DNA of 64,000 nt from Citrobacter gillenii (lineage in GTDB: Bacteria; Pseudomonadota; Gammaproteobacteria; Enterobacterales; Enterobacteriaceae): assembly GCF_013337685.1 (NCBI RefSeq), contig NZ_SUQN01000009.1, forward strand, positions 1-64,000. Reading direction: 5' to 3'. The position numbers and the translations under genes are program-made. The notes under the pieces are model-generated. The model saw nothing but the letters and a program-made list of their open reading frames with translations. It was not told the DNA's origin and searched no databases. Positions 18,912 through 28,659 of the stretch are shown here, piece by piece. Position 1 is the stretch's first letter. Every line of letters starts with the position of its first letter.

Positions 18912-20039
18912 ATGATGAAGAAAATCACTATTCGTAAAGGCCAGCTTGGTCTGTTATCCCGCCAGGGTGACTACTACAAGGTGCTGAATGCAGGTGAACA
19001 CCGTTTGCCGTGGTTTAACACACCGGATGTTCTGGTGGTAAATGCCGATGGCAGTGATGTTCCTGAGGCGTTGGCGGAGTACCTGCGTCGCTTCCAGCCT
19101 GCGTGGGTGGAACAGTACTGTGTGGCGGCAGATTTAACCGATACCGAAGCCGGTGCGCTGTATGTGAACGGCGTCTTGCAGGAAATTTTACCGCCTTCAA
19201 CCCGTCGTCTGTACTGGCGAGCCGAGGAGGCGTTAACGTTGGTACGCATGGATACGCGTCAGGTTCAGGTCCCAACGGACGTGATGAATGCCGTGTTACA
19301 GCCACGCCGTAGCTGTGCAGTAAAAGGTCGTGACGCGATCTTAACGGTGCAGGTTCCGGCCTGGCACGTCGGTGTGCTGAAAATTGATGGTGAGACGCAG
19401 GCGCTGTTGCCGCCGGGGCTGAGTGCGTACTGGAAGGTGAATCATCTGGTGGAAGCGGAAGTCGTTGATACCCGCTTGCAGGTACTGGAGGTCGGCGGGC
19501 AGGAGATTCTGACCAAAGATAAGGTTAACCTGCGTCTGAATCTGGCGGCGAACTGGCGCTACAGCGGTGTGTTACAGGCGTTTGGCCAACTGACAAAACC
19601 TCTGGAACACTTGTACCGTGAGCTGCAGTTTGCGCTGCGCGAGGCGGTTGGTACCCGAACGCTGGACGAACTGCTGGAAGATAAGCAGGTGATTGACGAC
19701 GTGGTAAGCACGCAGGTGAAAAACCGCATGACGCCGTTTGGCATTGAGGTCGCTTCGCTGGGCGTGAAGGATATCGTGCTGCCCGGCGATATGAAAACCA
19801 TCCTGTCGCAGCTGGTGGAGGCCGAAAAATCGGCGCAGGCCAACGTCATTCGTCGACGTGAAGAAACGGCCGCCACGCGCTCGTTGTTGAACACAGCGAA
19901 AGTGATGGAAAACAACCCGGTGGCGCTGCGTTTAAAAGAGCTGGAAACCCTCGAGAGAGTGGCGGAGCGTATCGATAAAATCTCGGTATTTGGCGGTCTG
20001 GACCAGGTTCTTCACGGTCTGGTGAATATAAAAGGATAA
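18912..20039 (+). CDS. Slipin-family (SPFH/Band 7) protein
   Basis: A 375-residue SPFH protein. The N-terminal part (1-130) has beta-rich ITIRKGQLGLLSRQGDYYKVLNAGEH; the SPFH core follows (about 145-310, including VEAEVVDTRLQVLEVGGQEILTKDKV and VASLGVKDIVLPGDM), then a charged helical tail (310-375). No hydrophobic anchor is evident, unlike canonical slipins such as YbbK/QmcA. The ATG at 18912 lies 7 bases behind aagga. It is the first gene of the sigma-54 operon, with the nucleotidyltransferase gene only 5 bases downstream. The RtcR link suggests a role in RNA damage or stress response; the actual function is not known to me. Confidence 0.85.
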   Translation: MMKKITIRKGQLGLLSRQGDYYKVLNAGEHRLPWFNTPDVLVVNADGSDVPEALAEYLRRFQPAWVEQYCVAADLTDTEAGALYVNGVLQEILPPSTRRLYWRAEEALTLVRMDTRQVQVPTDVMNAVLQPRRSCAVKGRDAILTVQVPAWHVGVLKIDGETQALLPPGLSAYWKVNHLVEAEVVDTRLQVLEVGGQEILTKDKVNLRLNLAANWRYSGVLQAFGQLTKPLEHLYRELQFALREAVGTRTLDELLEDKQVIDDVVSTQVKNRMTPFGIEVASLGVKDIVLPGDMKTILSQLVEAEKSAQANVIRRREETAATRSLLNTAKVMENNPVALRLKELETLERVAERIDKISVFGGLDQVLHGLVNIKG

Positions 20040-20044
20040 GTAAA

Positions 20045-20830
20045 ATGAGCAATAACGGAGTGAACGCCGCGATGCGTGAACGGGTAGTGCGCCAGCTAAA
20101 AAAGGTGGAACAGCGCTATGGCGTGAAGGTGCTATACGCCTGTGAATCCGGCAGCCGTGGCTGGGGATTCGCTTCCCCGGACAGTGATTACGACGTGCGA
20201 TTTCTATACGTTCATCCGCCAGAATGGTATCTGCGGGTGGAAGCGCCGCGTGATGTTATTGAACTGCCCATAGACGATGAACTGGACGTGTGTGGCTGGG
20301 AGTGGCGAAAAGCGCTGGGTCTGCTGAAAGGGGCTAACCCGACGCTTATCGAGTGGCTGGATTCGCCGGTGGTTTATCAGCAGGATGACGCGACGGTGTC
20401 TGCGTTGAAAGCGCTGGTGCCAAAATGGTTTTCGCCTGTGCGTGCCCGCTGGCACTATTATTCGATGGCGCGAAAAAACTTCCGTGGCTATCTGCAAGGC
20501 AATGAAGTGCGACTAAAAAAATACTTCTACGTGCTGCGTCCGTTGCTGGCCGTGCGTTGGGTCGAAGCGGGAAAAGGCGTGCCACCTATGCGCTTTGCCG
20601 AACTGCTGGTGGGGAGCGAGCTGGATGCGCCGCTGCGTCAGGAGATAGATGACCTGCTGGAGCGCAAACAGCGGGCAGGGGAAGCGGAATATGGACTGCG
20701 TCGCCCACTGCTGCATGCGTTTATCCGCGAGGAGCTGGCGCGAGGCGAAACGCCACCGGTGTTACCGGATAGCCGGGAAGGCGATGTCAGGGAACTGGAC
20801 CGACTGTTATATGAGACAGTGATGTCATGA
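20045..20830 (+). CDS. MNT-fold nucleotidyltransferase (YcgL/COG3541-like)
   Basis: The 261-residue protein carries the polymerase-beta nucleotidyltransferase signature GSRGWGFASPDSDYDVRF (about 35-52), with the GS and D-x-D metal-binding residues intact, then EWRKALGLLKGANPTLIEWLDSP and a helical C-terminal part. This is the 'predicted nucleotidyltransferase' family seen in several RtcR-type and phage-conflict loci. The substrate is unknown; a tRNA or other RNA end is a reasonable guess from context. It starts 5 bases after the slipin stop, with its ribosome-binding site (aaaggataag) at the slipin end. Confidence 0.82.
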   Translation: MSNNGVNAAMRERVVRQLKKVEQRYGVKVLYACESGSRGWGFASPDSDYDVRFLYVHPPEWYLRVEAPRDVIELPIDDELDVCGWEWRKALGLLKGANPTLIEWLDSPVVYQQDDATVSALKALVPKWFSPVRARWHYYSMARKNFRGYLQGNEVRLKKYFYVLRPLLAVRWVEAGKGVPPMRFAELLVGSELDAPLRQEIDDLLERKQRAGEAEYGLRRPLLHAFIREELARGETPPVLPDSREGDVRELDRLLYETVMS

Positions 20831-20835
20831 CTGTG

Positions 20836-20918
20836 TTGCCCGATGGTATTGCCGCTTATCGGGCCTACGAATTCACCGTAGGCCCGATAAGGCGTTTCGC
20901 CGCATCCGCCATCCGGCT
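20836..20918. repeat. BIME between the nucleotidyltransferase gene and lysC
   Basis: Two inverted REP units (20836-20868 and 20877-20918) fill the space between these convergent genes and mark the right edge of the RtcR island. Confidence 0.9.
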
Positions 20919-20922
20919 GGTA

Positions 20923-22272
20923 TTACTCAAACAAATTATGATGCAGTTTCTGTACGACCTGCTCGGCTTCGCTGCCCGGCACCAGGAAGCACAGATTATG
21001 GCTGGATGCGCCGTAGCAAATCATGCGGATGTTGAACGGTTCCAGCACGCCGAACACCTCTTTTCCCACGCCGCAGGCTTTAGACAGGTCGTTCCCGATC
21101 AGGGCGACCAATGCCAGACCTTCTTCTACCTCGACCCGGCACAGCGCGGACAGCTCCATCAGCAGGGATTGCGTGAGCAGTGTATCGCCGGTGGACGTTG
21201 AACCGGTGGTATCCAGCGTCAGTGCGACGCTGACTTCTGAGGTTGTTATCAAATCCACCGAGATATTGTGGCGCGCCAGGATGCCGAACACTTCCGCTAA
21301 AAACCCGCGAGAATGCAGCATATTCAGGCTATGCAGCGTCAGCAGCGTTTGCTTGCGACGCAGCGCCAGGGCACGAAATAGCGGTGGATTCTCGGTTTTA
21401 TTACACACCAGCGTGCCACCCGCTTTGGGGTCTTTGCTGGAGCCGACAAACACCGGAATATCGCTACGCACGGCAGGGAGCAGCGTTGCCGGGTGCAGGA
21501 CTTTTGCGCCGAAGGTCGCCAGTTCTGCGGCCTCTTCAAAGGCAATTTCATCAATGCGTTTTGCGGCTGGCACCACGCGCGGGTCGGTCGTGTAAATGCC
21601 CGGTACATCGGTCCAGATATCGACGCGTGCGGCGTGCAGGGCTTCTGCCAGCAAGGCGGCGGTATAGTCGCTGCCGCCGCGCCCCAGTGTGGTAGTGCGG
21701 CCTTTGCTTTCGCTGCCGATAAAGCCCTGGGTGATCACCAGACCTTCTTCAAGGCGCGGTGCCAGCTGCAACGTGGCCAGTTCAGCCAGCGCCACGACAT
21801 CCGGTTCTGCGCGACCAAAACGATCGTTGGTACGCATCACTTTACGCACGTCAAACCACTGCGCCTGAACGTTACGCTCGCGCAGGATTTCGACAAACAG
21901 CAGGGTGGACATCAGTTCACCGTGGCTGACCAGTTCGTCAGTCAGCGCGGTTGAGGTCGCCAGCGAAGCCGCTTCCGCCAGCGTGGTGATATTTTCCAGC
22001 AGACGTTCGATCTCTTCGCGTATCACGTTTGGATAACGCAAACGCTCCAGAATATCGAACTGGATCTGACGAATAGCGTCGAGTTTCTCGAAGCGTTCAG
22101 TTGCCTCCAGTCCTTCAGCCAAAGCGACCAACAGGTTAGTAATACCCGCTGAAGCGGAAAGCACCACTAAACGGACGTTAGCATCGGAAAGCACCACATC
22201 AGCGCTGCGGTTCATGGCGTCGAAATCCGCGACGCTGGTACCGCCAAACTTGGAGACAACTACATCAGTCAT
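20923..22272 (-). CDS. lysC: Lysine-sensitive aspartokinase III
   Basis: LysC phosphorylates aspartate, the entry step to lysine, threonine and methionine. At 449 residues it equals E. coli LysC. The kinase domain begins VVSKFGGTSVADF and holds TTTLGRGGSDYTA (about 195-208). The C-terminal ACT domains include the lysine-sensing SVDLITTSEVSVALTLDTT region, unchanged from wild-type E. coli, so allosteric inhibition by lysine should be intact. A gagg ribosome-binding site precedes the ATG. The E. coli lysine riboswitch expected in the leader is not found: an ERIC element is there instead (22351-22477). Confidence 0.97.
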   Translation of the reverse strand: MTDVVVSKFGGTSVADFDAMNRSADVVLSDANVRLVVLSASAGITNLLVALAEGLEATERFEKLDAIRQIQFDILERLRYPNVIREEIERLLENITTLAEAASLATSTALTDELVSHGELMSTLLFVEILRERNVQAQWFDVRKVMRTNDRFGRAEPDVVALAELATLQLAPRLEEGLVITQGFIGSESKGRTTTLGRGGSDYTAALLAEALHAARVDIWTDVPGIYTTDPRVVPAAKRIDEIAFEEAAELATFGAKVLHPATLLPAVRSDIPVFVGSSKDPKAGGTLVCNKTENPPLFRALALRRKQTLLTLHSLNMLHSRGFLAEVFGILARHNISVDLITTSEVSVALTLDTTGSTSTGDTLLTQSLLMELSALCRVEVEEGLALVALIGNDLSKACGVGKEVFGVLEPFNIRMICYGASSHNLCFLVPGSEAEQVVQKLHHNLFE

Positions 22273-22350
22273 AACTACCTCGTGTCAGGGAATGAATAGA
22301 GCGACCATGGCACAAGGGCAGAACGGAAACCGGTGCAGGCGCAAATACCG

Positions 22351-22477
22351 TATTACATTTCGTCCTTCAATCTGCCTCTTCGTTGGCTGCACCTGCTCAC
22401 CACAGTCACTTACTTCAGTAAGCTCCTGTGGCGAGCAGGTTTGCCGCCTTGACGCATATCGAATGACTTTATGTATA
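22351..22477. repeat. ERIC (IRU) element inside the lysC leader
   Basis: A 127-bp element with ERIC hallmarks: terminal inverted repeats (tattacattt left; atgtata right), cttcgttggctgc, the central tcacttacttcagtaagctcctg, and ttgccgccttgacgc. It lies between the likely lysC -10 box and the conserved 3' part of the lysC leader, so it forms most of the lysC 5' UTR. Confidence 0.92.
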
Positions 22478-22506
22478 TAAATAAAAGGCATGGCCTGTAC
22501 TGTCAA
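22478..22506 (-). promoter_or_regulatory. Probable lysC promoter at the ERIC edge
   Basis: Read on the minus strand: TTGACA (22506-22501), a 17-base spacer and TATTTA (22483-22478). The -10 box abuts the ERIC terminus at 22477, so the transcript would start within the first bases of the repeat. Confidence 0.65.
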
Positions 22507-22676
22507 TGCTGGGATTATGCGGATTTTTCATGCTGCTGTAGCCCTGAGTAACCGAGCTTATAATTACCCCTGTTTGATGGACGCCAGGACAACGGCACTA
22601 AAACAATCACACTTTTCTGTGACTGGCGTTACAATCGATCTCAGTCACAATTCTCAAAATCAGAAGAGTATTGCTA

Positions 22677-24323
22677 ATGAAAAACATCAATCCAACGCAG
22701 ACCTCAGCCTGGCAGGCACTACAAAAACACTTTGAAGAGATGAAAGACGTTACGATCGCGGACTTGTTCGCGAAAGATAGCGATCGTTTCGCCAAGTTTT
22801 CCGCAACGTTTGACGATTTGATGCTGGTGGATTTTTCCAAAAACCGCATCACCGAAGAAACGCTGGCGAAACTGCAGGATCTGGCAAAAGAGACCGACCT
22901 GAGCGGTGCTATCAAGTCCATGTTCTCCGGTGAGAAGATCAACCGTACGGAAGATCGTGCAGTGCTGCATGTGGCGCTGCGCAACCGTAGCAATACCCCG
23001 ATCATCGTGGACGGCAAAGATGTGATGCCGGAAGTGAATGCGGTGCTGGAGAAGATGAAATCCTTCTCTGAAGCGATTATCTCCGGCAGCTGGAAAGGCT
23101 ACACCGGCAAAGCGATTACGGATGTGGTGAACATCGGTATCGGTGGCTCCGACCTCGGTCCGTTCATGGTGACCGAAGCGCTGCGTCCGTACAAAAATCA
23201 CCTGAATATGCACTTTGTGTCTAACGTCGATGGTACGCACATCGCCGAAGTACTGAAGAAAGTGAACCCGGAAACCACGCTGTTCCTGGTCGCCTCTAAA
23301 ACCTTCACCACCCAGGAAACCATGACCAACGCCCATAGCGCGCGCGACTGGTTCCTGGCGACCGCCGGTGATGAAAAACACGTGGCAAAACACTTCGCGG
23401 CGCTGTCCACCAATGCGAAAGCAGTCGGTGAGTTCGGTATCGATACGGCCAACATGTTCGAGTTCTGGGACTGGGTTGGCGGTCGTTATTCCCTGTGGTC
23501 AGCGATTGGTCTGTCGATCATCCTGTCCGTGGGCTACGACAACTTCGTTGAACTGCTGTCCGGCGCGCACGCCATGGATAAACATTTCTCCACTACCCCA
23601 GCGGAGAAAAACCTGCCGGTACTGCTGGCGCTGATCGGTATCTGGTACAACAACTTCTATGGTGCCGAAACCGAAGCCATTCTGCCGTACGACCAGTATA
23701 TGCACCGCTTTGCGGCCTACTTCCAGCAGGGCAACATGGAATCCAACGGTAAATACGTTGACCGTAACGGCAATGCGGTGGATTACCAGACTGGCCCAAT
23801 CATCTGGGGTGAGCCGGGGACCAACGGTCAGCATGCGTTCTATCAGCTGATCCACCAGGGGACCAAAATGGTGCCGTGCGATTTCATCGCTCCGGCTATC
23901 ACGCATAACCCGCTGTCTGACCACCATCCGAAGCTGCTGTCTAACTTCTTCGCCCAGACCGAAGCGCTGGCGTTTGGCAAGTCTCGTGAAGTGGTTGAAC
24001 AAGAATACCGCGACCAGGGTAAAGATCCGGCGACGCTGGACCACGTTGTGCCGTTCAAAGTATTCGAAGGCAACCGTCCTACGAACTCTATCCTGCTGCG
24101 CGAAATCACTCCGTACAGCCTGGGTGCGTTGATTGCGCTGTATGAGCATAAAATCTTTACTCAGGGCGTTATCCTGAACATCTTCACCTTCGACCAGTGG
24201 GGCGTAGAGCTGGGCAAACAGCTGGCGAACCGCATTCTGCCTGAGTTGAACGATGATCAAGAGATCAACAGTCATGATTGCTCGACTAACGGTTTGATTA
24301 ACCGTTATAAGTCCTGGCGTTAA
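22677..24323 (+). CDS. pgi: Glucose-6-phosphate isomerase
   Basis: Pgi interconverts glucose 6-phosphate and fructose 6-phosphate. The 548-residue product has both family signatures: the sugar-phosphate pocket [14 protein letters not shown] and [11 protein letters not shown], the FDWVGGRYS-type motif ([13 protein letters not shown]), and near the C-terminus [16 protein letters not shown]. The catalytic Glu ([14 protein letters not shown]) and His are present. It ends YKSWR, one glycine shorter than the E. coli WRG end, because the stop TAA is the first three bases of an ERIC element. The start is ATG 22677; the promoter region is conserved with E. coli. It diverges from lysC. Confidence 0.97.
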   Translation: MKNINPTQTSAWQALQKHFEEMKDVTIADLFAKDSDRFAKFSATFDDLMLVDFSKNRITEETLAKLQDLAKETDLSGAIKSMFSGEKINRTEDRAVLHVALRNRSNTPIIVDGKDVMPEVNAVLEKMKSFSEAIISGSWKGYTGKAITDVVNIGIGGSDLGPFMVTEALRPYKNHLNMHFVSNVDGTHIAEVLKKVNPETTLFLVASKTFTTQETMTNAHSARDWFLATAGDEKHVAKHFAALSTNAKAVGEFGIDTANMFEFWDWVGGRYSLWSAIGLSIILSVGYDNFVELLSGAHAMDKHFSTTPAEKNLPVLLALIGIWYNNFYGAETEAILPYDQYMHRFAAYFQQGNMESNGKYVDRNGNAVDYQTGPIIWGEPGTNGQHAFYQLIHQGTKMVPCDFIAPAITHNPLSDHHPKLLSNFFAQTEALAFGKSREVVEQEYRDQGKDPATLDHVVPFKVFEGNRPTNSILLREITPYSLGALIALYEHKIFTQGVILNIFTFDQWGVELGKQLANRILPELNDDQEINSHDCSTNGLINRYKSWR

Positions 24324-24449
24324 TCAGCTTCTTCCTTCGAACCGCAGCGGTGTTGGCTGCGTTCGTTAACCCCGGTCACATAGTAATCTATGCTCCCGGG
24401 GATTAACGGGCTTGCCGCCTTGCTGCAATTCGAATGAATTTACTGATTA
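24321..24449. repeat. ERIC (IRU) element at the 3' end of pgi
   Basis: A 129-bp element bounded by inverted taatcag (24321) and ctgatta (24449). It contains ggtgttggctgc, the accccggtcac/ctcccgggga central arms and cttgccgccttgctgcaattcgaatga. Its first three bases are the pgi stop codon. Confidence 0.92.
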
Positions 24450-24455
24450 CTTATA

Positions 24456-24487
24456 AAAAAAGCCGATATTATTATCGGCTTTTTTTA
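24456..24487. terminator. Terminator after pgi (bidirectional form)
   Basis: An 8-bp stem (agccgata 24461-24468, tatcggct 24473-24480) is preceded by an A-run and followed by seven Ts. Confidence 0.85.
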
Positions 24488-24793
24488 TAAGATAATTTAT
24501 CTTGTCTTCCGCATTACATGGGATTTAATTGAGTTTAATCCTAAAATAATTATACCACGTTAGATTTAACACAATGATTTTCAGATTTTACGGATATTGC
24601 ATTATTTATGTATTTATTTCATGTGATTGATTTATATTGATTTATGTATTTTTTAATAATGTTAGCTCCCACTTTTTTCTAATTATCCTAAATTCCTGCG
24701 CGGCGTAATTTACACACTTTCGGTTGTGTATACTCGATCTCGCCCGAAATTCTTTTGGGTAAATCTCCATTCATACAATGAAGGGATATTGTG
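24488..24793 (+). other. AT-rich upstream region of yjbE
   Basis: About 300 bases without a gene. It should hold the yjbEFGH promoter and possibly an RcsB site, as this operon is Rcs-controlled in E. coli, but I cannot point to a convincing RcsB box. A purine-rich ribosome-binding site (aaggga) precedes yjbE. Confidence 0.5.
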
Positions 24794-25036
24794 ATGAAAA
24801 AAGTACTGTATGGCCTGTTGGCTATATCTGCGCTTGCGACGACCTCTGTCTATGCTGCCCCCGTTCAGGTGGGGGAGGCGGCAGGGTCGGCAGCCGCGTC
24901 GGTTTCGGCAGGAAGTTCCTCCGCAACCAGCGTGAGCACCGTAAGCTCCGCGGTGGGGGTCGCCCTGGCGGCAACCGGCGGTGGCGATGGTTCGAATACC
25001 GGAACCACCACCACCACGACCACCAGTACCCAGTAA
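24794..25036 (+). CDS. yjbE: Exopolysaccharide production protein YjbE
   Basis: An 80-residue secreted protein with a Sec signal peptide ([21 protein letters not shown], cleavage likely after SVYA). A low-complexity Ala/Ser/Gly/Val region follows, then a tail of consecutive threonines from an ACC-rich repeat. It is the first gene of yjbEFGH, which is linked to an extracellular polysaccharide in E. coli. The ATG at 24794 is preferred over an adjacent GTG at 24791. A terminator-like hairpin after it probably makes yjbE more strongly expressed than yjbFGH. Confidence 0.88.
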   Translation: MKKVLYGLLAISALATTSVYAAPVQVGEAAGSAAASVSAGSSSATSVSTVSSAVGVALAATGGGDGSNTGTTTTTTTSTQ

Positions 25037-25075
25037 TTCCGGTACGTAGCCCCTGAAGTATGAAGGGGATTAACC

Positions 25076-25103
25076 ATAACCACACTTCGGTGTGGTTATT
25101 TTG
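25076..25103 (+). terminator. Terminator/attenuator after yjbE
   Basis: A 10-bp stem (ataaccacac 25076-25085, gtgtggttat 25090-25099) on a TTCG loop, followed by four Ts. Confidence 0.75.
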
Positions 25104-25126
25104 AATTTCCAAAAGCCTGTGGGATT

Positions 25127-25159
25127 TGTAGGCCGGGTAAGCGTCGCGCCACCCGGCAA
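25127..25159. repeat. Single REP between yjbE and yjbF
   Basis: tgtaggccgggtaagcg to cacccggca, a one-unit REP in the operon interior, next to the yjbE terminator-like hairpin. Confidence 0.85.
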
Positions 25160-25179
25160 TAATGCGGAGAAACGTCGTG

Positions 25180-25815
25180 ATGCGACCAGCGCTCATATTG
25201 GTTTGTCTGTTATTACAGGCGTGTTCAGCTACCACCGAAGGGCTGGGTCATTCGCTGTGGCAAAGCGTGTTGGGTACTCCTGGCGTTCAGATGACGGATG
25301 ATGATATCCACAACATGCCTTACGCCAGCCAGTACATGCAGCTTAACGGCGGTCCGCAGCTGTTTGTGGTGCTCGCTTTCGCTGAAAACGGGCAGCAGAA
25401 ATGGGTCACCCAGGACCAGGCCATGCTCGTAACGCAACACGGGCGTCTGGTGAAAACGCTGCTGGGTGGAGACAACCTGATCGCGGTGAATAATCTGGCG
25501 GCGGACCCGCTTATCAAACCAAACCAGATTGTTGATGGCGTCACCTGGACCCGCACGATGGGCTGGACCGAGCATAAGCAGGTGCGCTACGCCACCGCCC
25601 GTTCGGCCTTCAGATGGGACGGCACTGACAGCATTCGGGTTGCCAGCGAAGATACCCCGGTACGCGTGCTGGACGAAGAAGTCACCACCGATCGGACTCG
25701 CTGGCATAACCGTTACTGGATCGACAGTGACGGAATGATTCGCCAGTCAGAGCAGTATCTGGGTGCGAATTATTTCCCGGTGAAGACCACTCTGATCAAG
25801 GCGGCAAAATCATGA
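25180..25815 (+). CDS. yjbF: Lipoprotein YjbF (GfcB family)
   Basis: An outer-membrane-type lipoprotein of the YjbF/GfcB family, about 211 residues. The signal peptide ends with the lipobox LLQAC, giving a lipidated Cys near residue 15. The mature part has the conserved MPYASQYMQLNGGPQLFVVLAF and VRQSEQ-like ends. It acts with YjbG and YjbH in polysaccharide export or attachment. The start could also be the adjacent GTG at 25177, which gives the E. coli length of 212; ggaga at 25166-25170 serves both. yjbG overlaps its stop by 4 bases. Confidence 0.9.
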   Translation: MRPALILVCLLLQACSATTEGLGHSLWQSVLGTPGVQMTDDDIHNMPYASQYMQLNGGPQLFVVLAFAENGQQKWVTQDQAMLVTQHGRLVKTLLGGDNLIAVNNLAADPLIKPNQIVDGVTWTRTMGWTEHKQVRYATARSAFRWDGTDSIRVASEDTPVRVLDEEVTTDRTRWHNRYWIDSDGMIRQSEQYLGANYFPVKTTLIKAAKS

Positions 25816-26549
25816 TGAAACGAATGATTACCGCGCTGACTTTTAGCCTTTGTGCGGCATCTGTTTTTGCCGCAGGAACGGTAAAAGTGATCACCTCAGG
25901 CAGTGCAGAACCGAAAACGCTGACCGGCGCGGAACATCTTATCGATCTGGTGGGTCAACCCACGCTGGCGAATAGCTGGTGGCCCGCGGCGGTGATCGGG
26001 GAAGAGCTGGCGACGGTTACCGCGCAGCGCCAGCAACAGGCGCTGTTGGGACGGCTGGCGGCGCTGAGTGCAGAAGAAGGCGGCGACGATGCAGCCGCTA
26101 TCAACACGCTACGCCAGCAAATTCAGACCCTGAAGGTAACCGGCAGACAGCGGGTGAATCTCGACCCGGACGCGGTGCGGGTGAGTGAACGGGGGAATCC
26201 GCCGTTGCAGGGCAACTACACGCTGTGGGTTGGGCCTCAGCCAACGGAAATCACCCTGTTTGGCGCGATCAATCATCCGGGTAAACAGCCGTTTATGCCA
26301 GGGCGTAATATCGCCAGCTATCTCGCCGGACAAAGCCTGCTGAGCGGTGCAGATCGCAGCTATGCGTGGGTGGTCTATCCCGATGGACGCACGCAAAAAG
26401 TACCGGTCGCTTACTGGAATAAACGTCACGTTGAGCCGATGCCCGGCAGCATCATTTTTGTTGGGCTGTCTGACTCTGTCTGGAGCCGCGCCCCTGATCA
26501 AATCAATGCCGACATTCTTCGCACTCTGACCCAGCGGATACCTGAATAA
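25812..26549 (+). CDS. yjbG: Capsule/exopolysaccharide biosynthesis protein YjbG (GfcC family)
   Basis: A 245-residue periplasmic protein with a Sec signal peptide ([20 protein letters not shown]). It belongs to the GfcC/YjbG family, whose fold resembles the polysaccharide-export protein Wza. Conserved stretches include [31 protein letters not shown] and [21 protein letters not shown]. It overlaps yjbF (ATGA) and yjbH (TAATG), so the three genes are translationally coupled. Confidence 0.9.
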   Translation: MMKRMITALTFSLCAASVFAAGTVKVITSGSAEPKTLTGAEHLIDLVGQPTLANSWWPAAVIGEELATVTAQRQQQALLGRLAALSAEEGGDDAAAINTLRQQIQTLKVTGRQRVNLDPDAVRVSERGNPPLQGNYTLWVGPQPTEITLFGAINHPGKQPFMPGRNIASYLAGQSLLSGADRSYAWVVYPDGRTQKVPVAYWNKRHVEPMPGSIIFVGLSDSVWSRAPDQINADILRTLTQRIPE

Positions 26550-28645
26550 TGAGAAAAACTTATCTGCTCAGCCTGCTGGCGCTGGGTATCAGCACGGCCT
26601 GCCACGGTGAAACGTACCCTGCGCCGATTGGGCCTTCCCAGTCTGACTTTGGCGGCGTGGGGCTGCTGCAAACGCCAACCGCGCGGATGGCGCGTGAAGG
26701 GGAAATGAGCCTCAACTACCGCGATAACGATCAGTACCGCTACTACTCCGCGTCGGTGCAGTTGTTCCCGTGGCTGGAAACGACCCTACGCTATACCGAT
26801 GTGCGCACCAAAAAATACAGCAGCGTGGAGTCATTTTCAGGCGATCAGACGTATAAAGACAAAGCGTTCGATCTCAAATTGCGATTGTGGGAAGAGAGCT
26901 ACTGGATGCCGCAGGTCGCGGTTGGCGCACGGGATATCGGCGGAACCGGTCTGTTTGATGCGGAATACATCGTGGCCAACAAAGCCTGGGGGCCGTTTGA
27001 TTTCTCGCTTGGTCTTGGCTGGGGATATCTTGGTACCAGCGGCAATGTGAGTAATCCGCTGTGCTCGTACAGCGATAAATTCTGTTATCGCGATAACAGC
27101 TATAAACAGGCGGGCTCCATCGACGGTAGCCAGATGTTCCACGGCCCTGCGTCACTGTTTGGCGGCGTGGAATACCAGACGCCCTGGCAGCCGCTGCGCC
27201 TGAAGCTGGAATATGAGGGTAACAACTACCAGCAGGATTTTGCCGGCAAGCTGGATCAGAAGAGCAAGTTTAACGTCGGCGCCATTTACCGCGTCACCGA
27301 TTGGGCCGACGTTAACCTCAGCTACGAGCGCGGTAATACCTTTATGTTCGGCGTCACGCTACGCACGAACTTCAACGATCTGCGACCAACGTATAACGAC
27401 AACGCGCGACCGCAATATCAGCCCCAGCCGCAGGATGCCATCCTGCAACATTCGGTGGTGGCGAATCAGCTCACGCTACTGAAATACAACGCCGGGCTGG
27501 CGGATCCGAAACTCCAGGTGCAGGGCGATACGCTGTACGTGACCGGCGAACAGGTGAAATACCGTGACTCGCGGGAAGGGATCGAACGGGCAAATCGGAT
27601 CGTAATGAACGATCTCCCTGAGGGGATCCGTACGATCCGTATTACGGAAAATCGCCTGAATTTACCGCAGGTCACCACCGAAACAGATGTTGCGAGTTTG
27701 CAGGATCATCTGCAAGGCGAGCCGCTGGGCCATGAAACACCGCTGGTGCAAAAGCGCGTGGAGCCCGTGGTGCCGCAGACCACCGAGCAGGGCTGGTATA
27801 TCGATAAATCACGCTTTGATTTTCACATTGATCCGGTACTCAACCAGTCCGTGGGCGGCCCGGAAAACTTCTATATGTATCAGCTGGGTGTCATGGGAAC
27901 GGCAGATCTGTGGGTGACAGACCATCTGCTCACGACCGGCAGTCTGTTTGCTAACCTGGCCAATAACTACGACAAGTTTAACTATACCAATCCGCCCAGT
28001 GATTCACATTTGCCGCGGGTCCGTACTCACGTCCGTGACTACGTGCAGAACGATGTGTATGTGAATAACCTGCAGGCCAACTACTTCCAGTCACTCGGCA
28101 ACGGGTTTTACGGACAAGTGTACGGTGGCTATCTGGAAACCATGTTTGGCGGCGCAGGGGCTGAAGTGCTGTACCGTCCACTGGACAGCAATTGGGCGTT
28201 TGGCGTTGACGCCAACTATGTGAAGCAGCGTGACTGGCGCAGTGCGCAGGACATGATGAAATTCACCGACTACAGCGTGAAGACCGGACATCTGACGGCG
28301 TACTGGAACCCGTCGTTTGCCCAGGATGTACTGGTAAAAGCCAGCGTGGGGCAGTACCTGGCGGGCGATAAAGGCGGGACCCTTGAAATCGCCAAACGCT
28401 TCGACAGCGGCGTGGTGGTCGGCGGTTATGCAACCCTCACCGATGCATCACCGGATGAGTATGGGGAAGGTGATTTCACCAAAGGCGTGTATGTCTCCGT
28501 GCCGCTGGATCTCTTCTCTTCGGGACCAACCCGCAGCCGTGCGGCAATTGGCTGGACGCCGTTGACGCGCGACGGTGGTCAGCAGCTTGGGCGTAAGTTT
28601 GGATTGTACGATATGACCAGTGACAGGAGTGAGAACTTCCGTTGA
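26549..28645 (+). CDS. yjbH: Outer membrane exopolysaccharide protein YjbH
   Basis: A 698-residue protein of the YjbH/GfcD family, predicted as a large outer-membrane beta-barrel protein that may export the polysaccharide made by this operon. The signal peptide ends ISTACHG; the cysteine has an imperfect lipobox. The N-terminal region has [22 protein letters not shown], typical of the family, and alternating aromatic/polar strands run to the end. It is the last gene of the operon and is followed by a BIME. Confidence 0.9.
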   Translation: MRKTYLLSLLALGISTACHGETYPAPIGPSQSDFGGVGLLQTPTARMAREGEMSLNYRDNDQYRYYSASVQLFPWLETTLRYTDVRTKKYSSVESFSGDQTYKDKAFDLKLRLWEESYWMPQVAVGARDIGGTGLFDAEYIVANKAWGPFDFSLGLGWGYLGTSGNVSNPLCSYSDKFCYRDNSYKQAGSIDGSQMFHGPASLFGGVEYQTPWQPLRLKLEYEGNNYQQDFAGKLDQKSKFNVGAIYRVTDWADVNLSYERGNTFMFGVTLRTNFNDLRPTYNDNARPQYQPQPQDAILQHSVVANQLTLLKYNAGLADPKLQVQGDTLYVTGEQVKYRDSREGIERANRIVMNDLPEGIRTIRITENRLNLPQVTTETDVASLQDHLQGEPLGHETPLVQKRVEPVVPQTTEQGWYIDKSRFDFHIDPVLNQSVGGPENFYMYQLGVMGTADLWVTDHLLTTGSLFANLANNYDKFNYTNPPSDSHLPRVRTHVRDYVQNDVYVNNLQANYFQSLGNGFYGQVYGGYLETMFGGAGAEVLYRPLDSNWAFGVDANYVKQRDWRSAQDMMKFTDYSVKTGHLTAYWNPSFAQDVLVKASVGQYLAGDKGGTLEIAKRFDSGVVVGGYATLTDASPDEYGEGDFTKGVYVSVPLDLFSSGPTRSRAAIGWTPLTRDGGQQLGRKFGLYDMTSDRSENFR

Positions 28646-28659
28646 TGTGAATGTTGATC

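Noticed and set aside
20836-20918. CRISPR-like short repeats
   Set aside because: The palindromic repeats here and elsewhere are paired REP units (BIMEs) without regular spacers.
23499-24275. 258-codon minus-strand ORF opposite pgi
   Set aside because: Antisense frame of a highly conserved gene; no recognisable domain or ribosome-binding site.
24822-25235. 137-codon minus-strand ORF across yjbE
   Set aside because: Produced by the low-complexity ACC-rich repeat of yjbE read backwards; not a gene.
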